Assembly (NCBI GenBank): GCA_046262295.1
Contig: JBHENC010000003.1
Coordinates: 1 to 64,000, forward strand
DNA from: JBHENC01 sp046262295
Lineage (GTDB): Bacteria; Acidobacteriota; Blastocatellia; Pyrinomonadales; Pyrinomonadaceae
Length of the DNA stretch: 64,000 bases
Reading direction: 5' to 3'
In this document: piece by piece, positions 25,129-35,687 of the stretch
Numbering within the stretch: the stretch's first letter is position 1
How the letters are laid out: the number at the start of each line of letters is the position of its first letter
Made by a program: the position numbers and the translations under genes
Notes under the pieces: model-generated
Database searches by the model: none
The model's input: only the letters and a program-made list of their open reading frames with translations
Told to the model about the DNA's origin: nothing

Positions 25129-26340
25129 GTGAAGAAAATTCTTTCCCCCTTATTGTTAGCGCGTCGCCCCGGCATCATTGCACAACTCTTTGCGTTGCTT
25201 TTATTTTCAGCGGTGAGCATTTGCGCTCAATCCGCGACGGGTGCATCCGACGCGATGCAGCGTCGCGTGGCGCGCGCGCGCGCCTTGACTGCCGCGCACG
25301 ATCTGGCGGCCGCCTCAACGGAGCTTGATGCGATTCGCAGTTCCGCCACTGATCCATCTGTAAAAGATGTCGCACGCATTCTCTTAATAGACGTTTACCT
25401 TGAGCAGGGAGATTACGCGCGCGCCGGATTGCTGCTCGATGATACCTTCAGGGCACGCGCGCCGCAGGATGAAAGCTCTACGCGGTCTTATTTTGCGTTG
25501 GCGGGGCAGGCCGTCAACGGGGCGCGCGCGCATCTGGGGCGTTACAGGGAGTTCGGCATCAACGTGGCGGATAAAGAATTACCGCCCGAAGCCGTCAACG
25601 ATCTTGACCGCCTGCGTCTGTTGCTTGAGCGCATCGCCGATCACGCCAAAAATATCAGCAGCGAAAACACTAAGGGCATGGACGCCACCGCGCTGCTTGA
25701 AGACGTAGCGAGCGTGCGCGGCTCGCTTGCGCGCAACGAGCGCGAACGCTCGCAGTGGCAGCGCGAATTTGCCGACGCGCGTCAAAAACTTGCCGCATCC
25801 GAAACACGCATCGCCACTCTGCGCAACGTGCCGAATTCTTCTGCCGCTACCAGATCAACAAGCGACAGCAACAGCAGCAGCAGTACCGCCGCCACTTCAA
25901 TCACGCGGCCTTCCGTCAACCGCTCCAATACCTCGGCCGCGAAAGTCGCGGATAAGAGTGCGGGCACGCGCCCCGTCGCCGCTTCCGTCTCCTCATCGCC
26001 GTCATCCGGCAGCGCGTCCAATAGCAAGCCTGCACAGAAGACCGCTGCTGCGGCAAACGGACAGCTGACTGAAGTCGGATCGCTGCTCGATAAAGCGACG
26101 CAACGGATCGCCCCGTTGTATCCGTCGGTGGCAAAAAACGCGCGCGTCGCAGGCGTCGTGACCGTTTATCTGGTGGTTGACGAAAGCGGCACGGTGGCAA
26201 ACGTCGCGCGCGTCAGCGGGCCGCAACTGCTACGTCAAGCGGCGCAGGACGCGGCACGCCGCTGGCGATTTCGCCCGACGCTGATTGACGGCCAGCCATC
26301 CCGCGTCGCAGGCTTTATCAGCTTCAACTTCGCCATGTAA
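25129..26340 (+). CDS. TonB-family C-terminal domain protein with helical repeats
   Basis: 403 residues from the GTG at 25129, chosen because GGAG lies upstream and it gives a signal-like N-terminus (KKILSPLLL ... FALLLFSAVSICAQS). Another GTG at 25093 is possible. TPR-like helices span about 35-160 and a charged helical region about 160-245. A Ser/Thr/Ala-rich linker then leads to a TonB C-terminal domain (about 320-403, VAGVVTVYLVVDESGTVANVARVSGPQLL and ARRWRFRPTLIDG). Such proteins contact outer-membrane partners or act as periplasmic scaffolds. No ExbB/ExbD genes are nearby. Confidence 0.8.
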   Translation: MKKILSPLLLARRPGIIAQLFALLLFSAVSICAQSATGASDAMQRRVARARALTAAHDLAAASTELDAIRSSATDPSVKDVARILLIDVYLEQGDYARAGLLLDDTFRARAPQDESSTRSYFALAGQAVNGARAHLGRYREFGINVADKELPPEAVNDLDRLRLLLERIADHAKNISSENTKGMDATALLEDVASVRGSLARNERERSQWQREFADARQKLAASETRIATLRNVPNSSAATRSTSDSNSSSSTAATSITRPSVNRSNTSAAKVADKSAGTRPVAASVSSSPSSGSASNSKPAQKTAAAANGQLTEVGSLLDKATQRIAPLYPSVAKNARVAGVVTVYLVVDESGTVANVARVSGPQLLRQAAQDAARRWRFRPTLIDGQPSRVAGFISFNFAM

Positions 26341-26427
26341 CCGGACGTGAATAGCACTTGAACAGCTCTCACAGAAACGACCCCACGCCATTAAAACGCT
26401 TTAGTCCGGTTTCTCTATAACTATTCA

Positions 26428-26498
26428 TATAACGGGTTATACCGCTTTTATTTACAGTATGTTATAATCTTGACAAAAAAGTAATGTATCCCTACAAT
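26428..26498 (+). promoter_or_regulatory. Sigma-70 promoter and palindromic operator of the suf regulator
   Basis: TTGACA (26470-26475) and TACAAT (26493-26498) are separated by exactly 17 bases, a near-consensus promoter about 50 bases before the Rrf2 start. The palindrome TATAACGGGTTATA (26428-26441) lies upstream, and a TATAAT (26463-26468) overlaps the -35 edge. The palindrome is a candidate site for the Rrf2 protein itself. Confidence 0.7.
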
Positions 26499-26548
26499 GG
26501 CTTTACTTCGGGTAGCGTTTTGGATTAGTCATAGCGACTGGAAACCCT

Positions 26549-27037
26549 ATGAAAGTCTCTGCACAGGAAGAATACGGACTGCGTTGTTTGCTGCAACTGG
26601 CGCATTTGCGTGCGGGCGAATCGCTATCGCTCGGCCAGATTGCAGAGCGCGAGGGCATCTCTACGGCGAACGCGGGCAAGCTGCTCTGGCTGCTTAACAA
26701 AGCGGGGCTTGTGCAGTCGCTTCGCGGCACGCACGGCGGGTATCGTCTGGCGCGTCCGGCGGCGGAGATTCGCCTGAGCGATATCATTAAGGTGCTGGAA
26801 GACGATGAGGTGAAGGGTCATTGCAAAAGTTACGCGGGCATCATGGATGCTTGCGTGCATCACGGCGATTGCGGCATTCGCTCCGTGATCGTTAATTTGC
26901 ATGAAGTTGTTCAGTCCGCTTTGTCCGGCATTACGCTCGCGCAGCTTGTCGGCACGGAAGCACACGTCGGCGCGATGCTACATCAAATTCAGGGAACAGC
27001 CGCGCAGCATTTAGAGCCTGCGGGCAAACACGCTTGA
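26549..27037 (+). CDS. Rrf2-family Fe-S cluster-type regulator of the suf operon
   Basis: 162 residues. The winged helix N-terminus has EEYGLRCLLQLA and ISTANAGKLLWLLNKAGLVQSLRGTHGGYRLAR (residues 8-70), typical of Rrf2. Three cysteines, C92, C102 and C108, sit where IscR and relatives bind an Fe-S cluster, with spacing C-x9-C-x5-C. It is probably an Fe-S sensing repressor that adjusts suf expression, acting on its own promoter region. It stands 67 bases upstream of sufB in the same direction. Confidence 0.9.
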   Translation: MKVSAQEEYGLRCLLQLAHLRAGESLSLGQIAEREGISTANAGKLLWLLNKAGLVQSLRGTHGGYRLARPAAEIRLSDIIKVLEDDEVKGHCKSYAGIMDACVHHGDCGIRSVIVNLHEVVQSALSGITLAQLVGTEAHVGAMLHQIQGTAAQHLEPAGKHA

Positions 27038-27104
27038 GACGCGAAGCGGTTCGAGCAGATTTTAATTTCAAAAGAGTTCGCAAAAGGAAAGCGCGAAAAA
27101 TAAA

Positions 27105-28541
27105 ATGAGCACGATTGAGCTACTTGCCAACCAGGAATATAAGTACGGCTTCGTCACGGACATCGAAGCCGACATGATTCCGCGCGGATTGACGGAAGAC
27201 ACGATTCGTTTGATCTCCGCGAAAAAGAACGAGCCGGAATGGTTGCTGGAATTTCGCCTGAAAGCTTTTCGCCACTGGCTGACGATGGACGAGCCGGATT
27301 ATTGGGCGAACTTAAAATATCCGAAAGTGGATTATCAGGACATTATCTATTATAGCGCGCCGAAGCAGCGGGAGAAGAAGGCGAGTCTCGACGAAGTTGA
27401 TCCCGAATTGTTGCGCACTTTCGACAAGCTGGGCATTCCTTTACAGGAACAGAAACAGTTGGCGAACGTCGCCGTTGACGCCGTTTTCGATTCGGTCTCC
27501 GTCGCAACTACCTACAAAGAGAAATTAAGAAAGCACGGCGTTATTTTCTGCTCGTTCTCCGAAGCTGTGCAGGAGCATCCCGAACTCATTAAGAAATATT
27601 TAGGCTCGGTTGTTCCGACGAACGATAACTATTTCGCTGCCTTGAACAGCGCGGTCTTCACGGATGGCTCGTTCGTCTTCATTCCGAAGGGCGTGCGCAG
27701 CCCTATGGATTTATCAACCTACTTCCGCATCAACAATTCAGAGACGGGACAATTCGAGCGCACCTTGATTATCGCCGAAGAGGGTGGTTACGTCTCGTAT
27801 CTCGAAGGCTGCACCGCGCCCAAATTTGACAAGAACCAACTGCACGCAGCGGTGGTCGAACTCGTCGCGTTAGACGATGCGGAGATTAAATATTCGACGG
27901 TGCAGAATTGGTACGCGGGCGACGAAGAGGGCAGGGGCGGCATTTACAATTTCGTCACCAAGCGCGGCAAGTGCGCCGGTAAGAACTCGAAGATTTCATG
28001 GACGCAGGTTGAGACGGGTTCGGCGATTACCTGGAAATATCCTTCGTGCATCTTGCTCGGCGAGAATTCCATTGGCGAATTCTACTCCGTCGCATTGACC
28101 AACCACGCGCAGCAAGCCGACACCGGCACGAAGATGATCCACATCGGCAAGAACACGCGCTCGACGATTGTCTCGAAAGGCATCTCGGCAGGCAAGTCCA
28201 ACAACAGCTATCGCGGCCTCGTCAAAATGATGCCGAAGGCGGAGGGCGCGCGCAATTATACGCAATGCGATTCGATGTTGATCGGTTCACGCTGCGGGGC
28301 GAACACGTTCCCGTACATCGAGGTGCTGAACAACACTTCAAAGGTGGAGCATGAAGCCTCGACTTCGCGCATCAGCGAAGAACAGTTGTTCTATTTAATG
28401 CAGCGCGGCTTGTCGCAGGAAGACGCCGTGTCTTTGATTATCAACGGCTTCTGCAAAGAAGTGTTCCGCGAGTTACCGATGGAGTTTGCCGTCGAAGCGC
28501 AACGCCTGCTCGGATTAAAACTCGAAGGCAGCGTCGGTTAA
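27105..28541 (+). CDS. sufB: Fe-S assembly scaffold SufB
   Basis: 478 residues, standard length. SufB is the scaffold subunit of SufBC2D on which Fe-S clusters are built in the cytoplasm. Family blocks include FIPKGVRSPMDLSTYFRIN, EEGGYVSYLEGCTAP (Cys), GKCAGKNSKISWTQVETGSAITWKYPS and QCDSMLIGSRCGANTFPYIEV, with VEHEASTSRISEEQLFYLMQRGL at the C-terminus. It is the first structural gene of the suf set. Confidence 0.97.
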   Translation: MSTIELLANQEYKYGFVTDIEADMIPRGLTEDTIRLISAKKNEPEWLLEFRLKAFRHWLTMDEPDYWANLKYPKVDYQDIIYYSAPKQREKKASLDEVDPELLRTFDKLGIPLQEQKQLANVAVDAVFDSVSVATTYKEKLRKHGVIFCSFSEAVQEHPELIKKYLGSVVPTNDNYFAALNSAVFTDGSFVFIPKGVRSPMDLSTYFRINNSETGQFERTLIIAEEGGYVSYLEGCTAPKFDKNQLHAAVVELVALDDAEIKYSTVQNWYAGDEEGRGGIYNFVTKRGKCAGKNSKISWTQVETGSAITWKYPSCILLGENSIGEFYSVALTNHAQQADTGTKMIHIGKNTRSTIVSKGISAGKSNNSYRGLVKMMPKAEGARNYTQCDSMLIGSRCGANTFPYIEVLNNTSKVEHEASTSRISEEQLFYLMQRGLSQEDAVSLIINGFCKEVFRELPMEFAVEAQRLLGLKLEGSVG

Positions 28542-28577
28542 GATAAGCGATTTACGGAGCGTAAGGAGATATTGGTT

Positions 28578-29192
28578 GTGAGAATCTCAATTATTGCTTT
28601 CGATGATTTCACGGATATAGACGTGTTCTTCATGTGGGACTTGCTCAGCCGTGTCGAGCGCCGCGATTGGAAAGTGCAGATACTCGGCGATCAGTGTTGC
28701 CACACTTCGAGCACGGGCATCCGTCTGCAAACGCATGGCCGTCTGGAAGAAGCGAACTCGGCGGATGCCGTGTTGTTTGCGAGCGGCAAGGGAACGCGCC
28801 GCAAGATTCAAGAGGAACCTTTTTTGAGCGCCTTTAATCTCGATCCGTCGCGGCAATTAATCGGCTCGATGTGTTCCGGCGCGCTCATTCTGGCGGCTCT
28901 GGGGCTGCTCGAAGGCAAACGCGCGACGACCTATCCGATGGCGAAAACGCTTCTGGAAAGTATGGACGTTAAGGTTGTCGAAGAACCTTTTGTGCGCGAA
29001 GGCAATGTTGCGACGGCCGCCGGATGCCTCGCCGCGCCATATCTGGTCGGCTGGGTAATCGAAGAACTGCTCGGCGAAGCCGAAAGCAAAGCCGTATTGA
29101 AATCCATCCGGCCCGTCGGCGAAGGCTTAATGTTCGATGAGCTAAACGCCAAAGAAGAAAACACGTCGGGCGGCGTCGCTTACCTACGCTAG
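28578..29192 (+). CDS. DJ-1/PfpI family protein inside the suf operon
   Basis: About 204 residues from the GTG at 28578, which has AAGGAG nine bases upstream (a TTG at 28572 is too close to that site). The fold is recognised by the nucleophile elbow SMCSGALILAALGLLEGKRATTYP, with Cys near residue 97, and by the N-terminal VRISIIAFDDFTDIDVF. Members include proteases, chaperones, glyoxalases and transcription-linked amidases. The role here is unknown, but its place between sufB and sufC suggests redox or damage protection during Fe-S assembly. That is inference. Confidence 0.85.
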   Translation: MRISIIAFDDFTDIDVFFMWDLLSRVERRDWKVQILGDQCCHTSSTGIRLQTHGRLEEANSADAVLFASGKGTRRKIQEEPFLSAFNLDPSRQLIGSMCSGALILAALGLLEGKRATTYPMAKTLLESMDVKVVEEPFVREGNVATAAGCLAAPYLVGWVIEELLGEAESKAVLKSIRPVGEGLMFDELNAKEENTSGGVAYLR

Positions 29193-29250
29193 CACATTAG
29201 AAAAGCATGGTGCGGGTGCGATTTATTGATAGAAAGGCCAATAATTCATA

Positions 29251-30045
29251 GTGTTGGAAATACGCGATTTATATGCGACGGTTGATGGCAACGAGATTTT
29301 GAAAGGCATCAACCTGACGATTAACAAGGGTGAAATTCACGCCATTATGGGGCCGAACGGCTCCGGTAAATCAACGCTCGCAAAAATACTGGCAGGCCAT
29401 CCGGCTTACGAAGTGACCGGCGGCGAAGTGCTGTTCGAGGGCAAGAATCTACTCGAATTGTCGCCGGACGAGCGCGCCCGCGAAGGCATCTTTCTGGCGT
29501 TTCAGTATCCTGTTGAAGTGCCCGGCGTTTCCAACGCGCAATTCATGCGGCTCGCTTATAACGAGAAGCGCAGGCATCTCGGCGAAGAGGAATTAGACCC
29601 GCTCGAGTTCAAGGACTTGCTGGCGGAGCGCGCGAAGGTCGTCGAGATGGACGCAGGCTTGATGTCTCGTTCGGTCAACGAAGGTTTTTCCGGCGGCGAG
29701 AAAAAGCGCAACGAGATTTTGCAGATGGCCGTGCTCGAACCGAAACTCGCCGTGCTGGACGAAACCGATTCAGGGCTAGACATTGATGCGTTGCGCATCG
29801 TCTCCGAAGGCGTCAACAAACTGCGCTCGCCTGATAATGCGATTGTGCTGGTCACGCACTACCAAAGGCTTTTGAACTACATCGTGCCGGACTTCGTACA
29901 CGTGCTCTTTTATGGCCGCATCGTCAAATCCGGCGGCAAAGAATTGGCGTTAGAGTTGGAAGAAAAAGGCTACGACTGGCTTAAAGGCGAAGGCGCGATG
30001 GAAAGCAAAAGCGGCGCGAACGGGACTGTCGCCGCTGCGTTGTGA
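29251..30045 (+). CDS. sufC: Fe-S assembly ATPase SufC
   Basis: 264 residues starting at GTG. Walker A GPNGSGKST (about residues 35-43), signature FSGGEKKRNEILQMAVLEP and Walker B LAVLDETDSGLDIDAL are all as in SufC, with the SufC-specific DETDSGLD. It is a soluble ABC ATPase that drives conformational change in SufBC2D. It overlaps sufD by 4 bases. The C-terminus is a short unconserved extension of about 15 residues. Confidence 0.97.
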   Translation: MLEIRDLYATVDGNEILKGINLTINKGEIHAIMGPNGSGKSTLAKILAGHPAYEVTGGEVLFEGKNLLELSPDERAREGIFLAFQYPVEVPGVSNAQFMRLAYNEKRRHLGEEELDPLEFKDLLAERAKVVEMDAGLMSRSVNEGFSGGEKKRNEILQMAVLEPKLAVLDETDSGLDIDALRIVSEGVNKLRSPDNAIVLVTHYQRLLNYIVPDFVHVLFYGRIVKSGGKELALELEEKGYDWLKGEGAMESKSGANGTVAAAL

Positions 30046-31432
30046 GGATTAGCGAAGAGATGTCAGCTCAAATGATAAAGGAAAGTAGTTCATATCTTGC
30101 GGCGTTCCGCGCGCTTCAGGAAAAGTCAGCCATGGGCGGAACGTCTTGGATTAATCGTCTGCGCGAGACGGCGATGGATCGGTTCGAGCAATCGGGTTTC
30201 CCGACGACGCGCGATGAAGAATGGAAATATACCAACGTCGCGTCCATCGCCCAGACGAATTTTGAATTGTCTACGGCGCGCGACCTCCGAGCATCTATAT
30301 TCACATCCGATGACCTGGAACCGTTTGTTTACGAAGAAGCGCGCCGCAGCCAGTTGGTTTTCGTCAACGGAATCTTTCGCGCGGAACTTTCAACGCTCGA
30401 GGCGTTGCCCTCGAGCGTTATCGCGTTGAGCCTCATTGAAGCATTGGATGATGAAACGCAGGCGAGTGTTTTGCGCGATCATCTGGCGCGGCTTGCTGTT
30501 TACGACGACAACGCTTTCACCGCGCTCAATACGGCTTTCATAGGAAACGGCGCGTTGCTGCGCATTCCGAAGGGCGTGCGTGTAGAAGCTCCGCTGCATC
30601 TGCTTTTCCTGAGCGACCCGCGCGAGACAACTGCGCCGCCCGTCTCTTTCCCGCGCGTGTTGATTGTCGCCGAAAGAGACAGCGAGGCGACGGTGGTTGA
30701 GAGCTACGCGAGCGTTGCCGACGGCGCGTACCTGACAAATGCGGTAGTCGAGTTTGTGCTGGAAGACGGCGCGCGGGTTGGACACTACAAAGTACAGCGC
30801 GAAAGCTCCGAAGGGTTTCACGTTGCCACGACTGTCGCGGAACTGGGGCGGCACAGCAATCTGGATTCGACGACGATTACTTTGGGCGCGCAGCTTTCGC
30901 GCCATGACATCAGGATCAATCTGGAAGCGGAGGCCGCCGAATGCGTCGCGGACGGATTGTATCTCGTCACCACAGGCCAGCACACCGACACGCATTCGGT
31001 GATTGACCACCGCAAGGCGCACTGCACGAGCCACCAACTCTACAAAGGAATCCTTGACGGCAAATCGCGCGCGGTCTTTAACGGAAAAATCTTCGTGCGT
31101 GAAGATGCGCAGCAAACCAACGCAATGCAGACGAATAGAAATCTGCTGCTGTCGGGAGATGCGCGCGTTGACACGAAGCCGCAGCTCGAGATTTTCGCGG
31201 ACGATGTGAAGTGTACGCACGGCGCGACCGTCGGCCAGCTTGAGGAAGAAGAACTCTTTTATCTGCTCAGTCGCGGCTTGTCTCCAGACCTCGCGCGAAA
31301 TCTGTTGACCTACGGTTTTGCCGAACAGGTCATCAATAAAATCAAGATCGCATCCATCAAGGCGCAACTCGACGAAGCCGTGCTCAATCGTCTTCACGCG
31401 CGCTTCGAGCCGCAAACAGAAGTCGTAAAATA

Positions 31433-31433
<1 letters not shown>
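30042..31433 (+). CDS. sufD: Fe-S assembly protein SufD
   Basis: 463 residues from GTG (an ATG at 30060 would remove six residues). The SufD pattern is RDEEWKYTNV near residues 60-70, then IPKGVRVEAPLHLLFL, SVIDHRKAHCTSHQLYKGILDGKSRAVFNGKIFVREDAQQTNAMQTNRNLLLS and CTHGATVGQLEEEELFYLLSRGL. SufD pairs with SufB in SufBC2D and aids iron entry. The stop codon overlaps the sufS start by one base (TAATG). Confidence 0.96.
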
Positions 31434-32716
<1,283 letters not shown>

Positions 32717-32719
32717 GCT

Positions 32720-33172
32720 ATGTCGGAACTAAGCGAGCTGTACCAGCAGGTCATCCTCGACCACAACAAGAAACCGCGCAACTTCCGTAAACTGGAGTCG
32801 GCCAATCGCTCCGCCGAAGGCTACAATCCTTTGTGCGGCGATCAACTGACAGTTTATTTGCATCTGGAGAATGACGTAGTCAAGGACGTAAGCTTCGAGG
32901 GTTCCGGTTGTGCTATCTCGAAGGCGGCGGCGAGCATGATGACGCAGAGCGTGAAAGGCAAGACGCGGGGTGAAGCGGAAACTCTCTTCGACGAATTCCA
33001 CCGTATGGTGACGGGCGAGTTGGATGAAGCGGCGACGCCGCACACGCTCGGACGTTTGACGATTTTCGCTGGAGTGCGCGATTTTCCGGCGCGCGTCAAA
33101 TGCGCGAGCCTTTCATGGCACACGATGAACGCCGCACTGAAAGGCGAAGAGATTGTTTCGACGGAAAATTAA
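32720..33172 (+). CDS. sufU: Zinc-dependent sulfurtransferase SufU
   Basis: 150 residues of the IscU-like fold. The three zinc/sulfur Cys motifs are NPLCGDQ, GSGCAISKAAASMM and KCASLSWHTM. An insertion between the second and third Cys, typical of SufU rather than IscU, is present (SVKGKTRGEAETLFDEF ...). It accepts persulfide sulfur from SufS. Last gene of the suf set, followed by a strong terminator. Confidence 0.94.
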   Translation: MSELSELYQQVILDHNKKPRNFRKLESANRSAEGYNPLCGDQLTVYLHLENDVVKDVSFEGSGCAISKAAASMMTQSVKGKTRGEAETLFDEFHRMVTGELDEAATPHTLGRLTIFAGVRDFPARVKCASLSWHTMNAALKGEEIVSTEN

Positions 33173-33211
33173 ACCATCGTAAGATGGCAACACCGTTCGA
33201 TATAAATTAAC

Positions 33212-33247
33212 GAAGACGACTCATTTCCTTGAGTCGTCTTTTTCTTT
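33212..33247 (+). terminator. Rho-independent terminator of the suf operon
   Basis: An 11-bp perfect stem (AAGACGACTCA with TGAGTCGTCTT) closes a 6-base loop and runs into TTTTTCTTT, 40 bases after the sufU stop. It is a textbook intrinsic terminator. Confidence 0.9.
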
Positions 33248-33305
33248 GGCTGACAAATCGCCCCGTCCGAAGGCATAATGCTGTAACGCTTGCGAGGATA
33301 ATATT

Positions 33306-34430
33306 GTGATAGAGATTGAAGCCGTAGAGTTACGCGAAATACATTTGCCGCTCGTGCATTTCTTCGAGACGAGTTTCGGGCGCACGACGGAGCGTCGCAT
33401 TGTGCTGGCACGCTTGATTGATAAAGACGGCGCGGACGGCTGGGGCGAATGCACGGCGGGCGAAGGCCCTTTCTACTGTGAGGAATGGACGGAAAGCGCG
33501 TGGACGGTGCTCACAACTTTCCTCGCGCCGATGATTGTCGGGCGAGAAATAGAGTGCGCCGCCGCTACTTCCTCTTTGATGCGAACGGTGCGTGGCAATC
33601 GTATGGCGAAGGCGACGCTGGAAACGGCGTGCTGGGATTTGGAAGCAAAGCGCGCGGGCGTCCCCTTGTGGAAACATCTGGGCGGCGTGCGCGAAGATAT
33701 TCCGTGCGGCGTGTCCATCGGTATTCAAGATTCAATTGAAGAATTGTTTGAAAAAATCGAGCGCGAGTTAGATGCAGGCTATCAGCGCATCAAGCTGAAA
33801 ATTAAACCGGGCTGGGACGCGCGCGTGCTCGAAAAAGTGCGCGAGCGTTTCCCCGATGTGTTGTTGATGGCGGATGCGAACTCTGCTTATAAACTTTCGG
33901 ACGCGCCGCTTTTCAAAGCGATGGATGATTTTAATTTGATGATGATCGAACAACCCTTAGCCCATGATGACGTCTTCGATCACGCGAAGTTGCAGAAAGA
34001 GTTGCGCACGCCTGTGTGCCTTGATGAATCAATTCACTCGAGCGAGGACGCGCGCCATGCCATTGAGATGAGTGCGTGCCGGATAATCAATGTTAAGTTA
34101 GGGCGTGTCGGCGGCCATTATGAAGCGCAGCAGGTTGAAAGGGTCTGCCGTGAACGCACTATTCCTGTGTGGTGCGGCGGAATGCTCGAATCGGGCATTG
34201 GCCGCGCGCATAACATTGCGATGGCGACTCTGGCAGGCTTCACTTTGCCCGGCGACGTTTCGGCAAGCTCGCGGTATTGGAGCGAAGACATCATAGCGCC
34301 TCCTGTAACCGTTACATCGCGTGGAACCATCCCCGCGCCGCTGTCTCCCGGCATCGGCTTTGAAGTCAACCGCGCGCGCATTGACGCGCTGACGGTGCGC
34401 AAAGAGATCGTTAAGGCCGCCGGAAAATAG
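33306..34430 (+). CDS. menC: o-Succinylbenzoate synthase / N-acylamino-acid racemase (enolase superfamily)
   Basis: 374 residues from GTG. The enolase-superfamily site is complete: Lys pair in YQRIKLKIKPGWD, metal acids in LLMADANSAY, MMIEQPLA and VCLDESIHS, then RIINVKLGRVGG with the second Lys. The sequence follows the Bacillus/Deinococcus MenC-NAAAR group (HLPLVHFFETSFGRT). No other menaquinone genes are near, while an M20 deacylase follows 8 bases later. An N-succinylamino-acid racemase role in D- to L-amino acid conversion is therefore as likely as menaquinone synthesis. Confidence 0.85.
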   Translation: MIEIEAVELREIHLPLVHFFETSFGRTTERRIVLARLIDKDGADGWGECTAGEGPFYCEEWTESAWTVLTTFLAPMIVGREIECAAATSSLMRTVRGNRMAKATLETACWDLEAKRAGVPLWKHLGGVREDIPCGVSIGIQDSIEELFEKIERELDAGYQRIKLKIKPGWDARVLEKVRERFPDVLLMADANSAYKLSDAPLFKAMDDFNLMMIEQPLAHDDVFDHAKLQKELRTPVCLDESIHSSEDARHAIEMSACRIINVKLGRVGGHYEAQQVERVCRERTIPVWCGGMLESGIGRAHNIAMATLAGFTLPGDVSASSRYWSEDIIAPPVTVTSRGTIPAPLSPGIGFEVNRARIDALTVRKEIVKAAGK

Positions 34431-34438
34431 TTTGTTTC

Positions 34439-35644
34439 TTGACGCGCAGCTTGATTGAGATGCCGCAACAAATGACGCTTGAGATTTCGAGACAAACGAT
34501 GACGGGTTTGCGCGAGTACGCGGAAAGCCGCGTCGTCGAAACGCTGAAACTTACGCGCGCGCTGGTTGAAACGGAGTCGCCATCGGGCGATGAAGCCGGA
34601 AGCCGCGCCGTCGTGTCATTGCTCGCGGATGCCGCGCGTGCGATTGACGCGAATGCCAGCATCGAGCGAATCGAAAGCGCGGGCTACGGCGAGCATTTGC
34701 GCGTGCGCTTTTTTGAAGACGCGCCGGAAGGTTTGAAATCCGTTTTGCTGATCGGCCACACGGACACCGTCTACCCGCGCGGCACTTTGCAAACGCGGCC
34801 TTATAGGAAAGAGAAGTCGCTTGTTTACGGCCCCGGCATTTTTGACATGAAGGCTAATTGCGCGCTCGCTCTGGAATCTTTGCGCGCGTGCCTAGAGACA
34901 AAACTGATTCCGCATCGTCCCGTCGTGTTGCTGCTGACTTGCGATGAAGAAGTCGGAAGCTTTACGGGACGCGCGCTCGTCGAAGAGGAAGCGTGCCGCG
35001 CCGAAAGCGTGCTTGTGCTCGAGCCTTCGGCAACGAACGGGCGCGCCAAAACAGGGCGCAGGGGAACGGGGCTTTTCAAGATATTCGCCGAAGGCCGCGC
35101 CGCTCATGCCGGACTTGAACCGGAAAAGGGCGTCAGCGCCATACTCGAAATCGCGCGGCAGATCGAGCGCCTGCACGCTTTGAATCAAGAGGGCACGGGC
35201 ATCAGCGTCAATGTCGGCGTGGTGCGCGGCGGCACAACCTCAAACGTGGTTGCCGCCGAAGCCGTCGCAGAGGTGGACGTGCGTTTCAGCACTGCGGAGG
35301 AATCCCGTCGCATCGAAAAAGAGTTGCTTGATTCAAAGCCTTTTGATCCCCGCGTGAAGTTGCGCGTTGAAGGCGGCATCAATCGTCCGCCGCTCGAGCG
35401 CAATGGCAAAGTCGTCGCGCTTTACAAACGTGCGCGAAGCCTTGCGGCGTTGCTCGATTACGAATTAGGCGAAGCGCAGGTCGGCGGCGCATCCGACGGG
35501 AATTTCGCGGCGGCGACGGGCGCGGCAGTATTGGATGGTTTAGGCCTTACGGGCGACGGCGCGCACGCCATACATGAACACATCGTCGCCGCCGACATCG
35601 CGCCGCGTATCGCGCTACTCGCCGCATTGATTAACTCTATCTGA
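34439..35644 (+). CDS. M20-family metallopeptidase (carboxypeptidase G2/desuccinylase-like)
   Basis: 401 residues. The start is uncertain, between TTG at 34439 and ATG at 34460. The M20 zinc site is visible in LIGHTDTVYPRG, GPGIFDMKANCAL and LLLTCDEEVGSFTG, with LVLEPSATNGRAKTGRRGTG near 195 and the dimerisation domain after it. The last zinc His is near the C-terminus (GDGAHAIHEHI). There is no signal peptide. Paired with the racemase upstream it could be an N-acyl-L-amino acid hydrolase; a glutamate carboxypeptidase is the alternative. Confidence 0.85.
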   Translation: MTRSLIEMPQQMTLEISRQTMTGLREYAESRVVETLKLTRALVETESPSGDEAGSRAVVSLLADAARAIDANASIERIESAGYGEHLRVRFFEDAPEGLKSVLLIGHTDTVYPRGTLQTRPYRKEKSLVYGPGIFDMKANCALALESLRACLETKLIPHRPVVLLLTCDEEVGSFTGRALVEEEACRAESVLVLEPSATNGRAKTGRRGTGLFKIFAEGRAAHAGLEPEKGVSAILEIARQIERLHALNQEGTGISVNVGVVRGGTTSNVVAAEAVAEVDVRFSTAEESRRIEKELLDSKPFDPRVKLRVEGGINRPPLERNGKVVALYKRARSLAALLDYELGEAQVGGASDGNFAAATGAAVLDGLGLTGDGAHAIHEHIVAADIAPRIALLAALINSI

Positions 35645-35687
35645 AATAGAATCGCGCGTTGAAGTTTGAAGGAATGGTTTCTCAATT

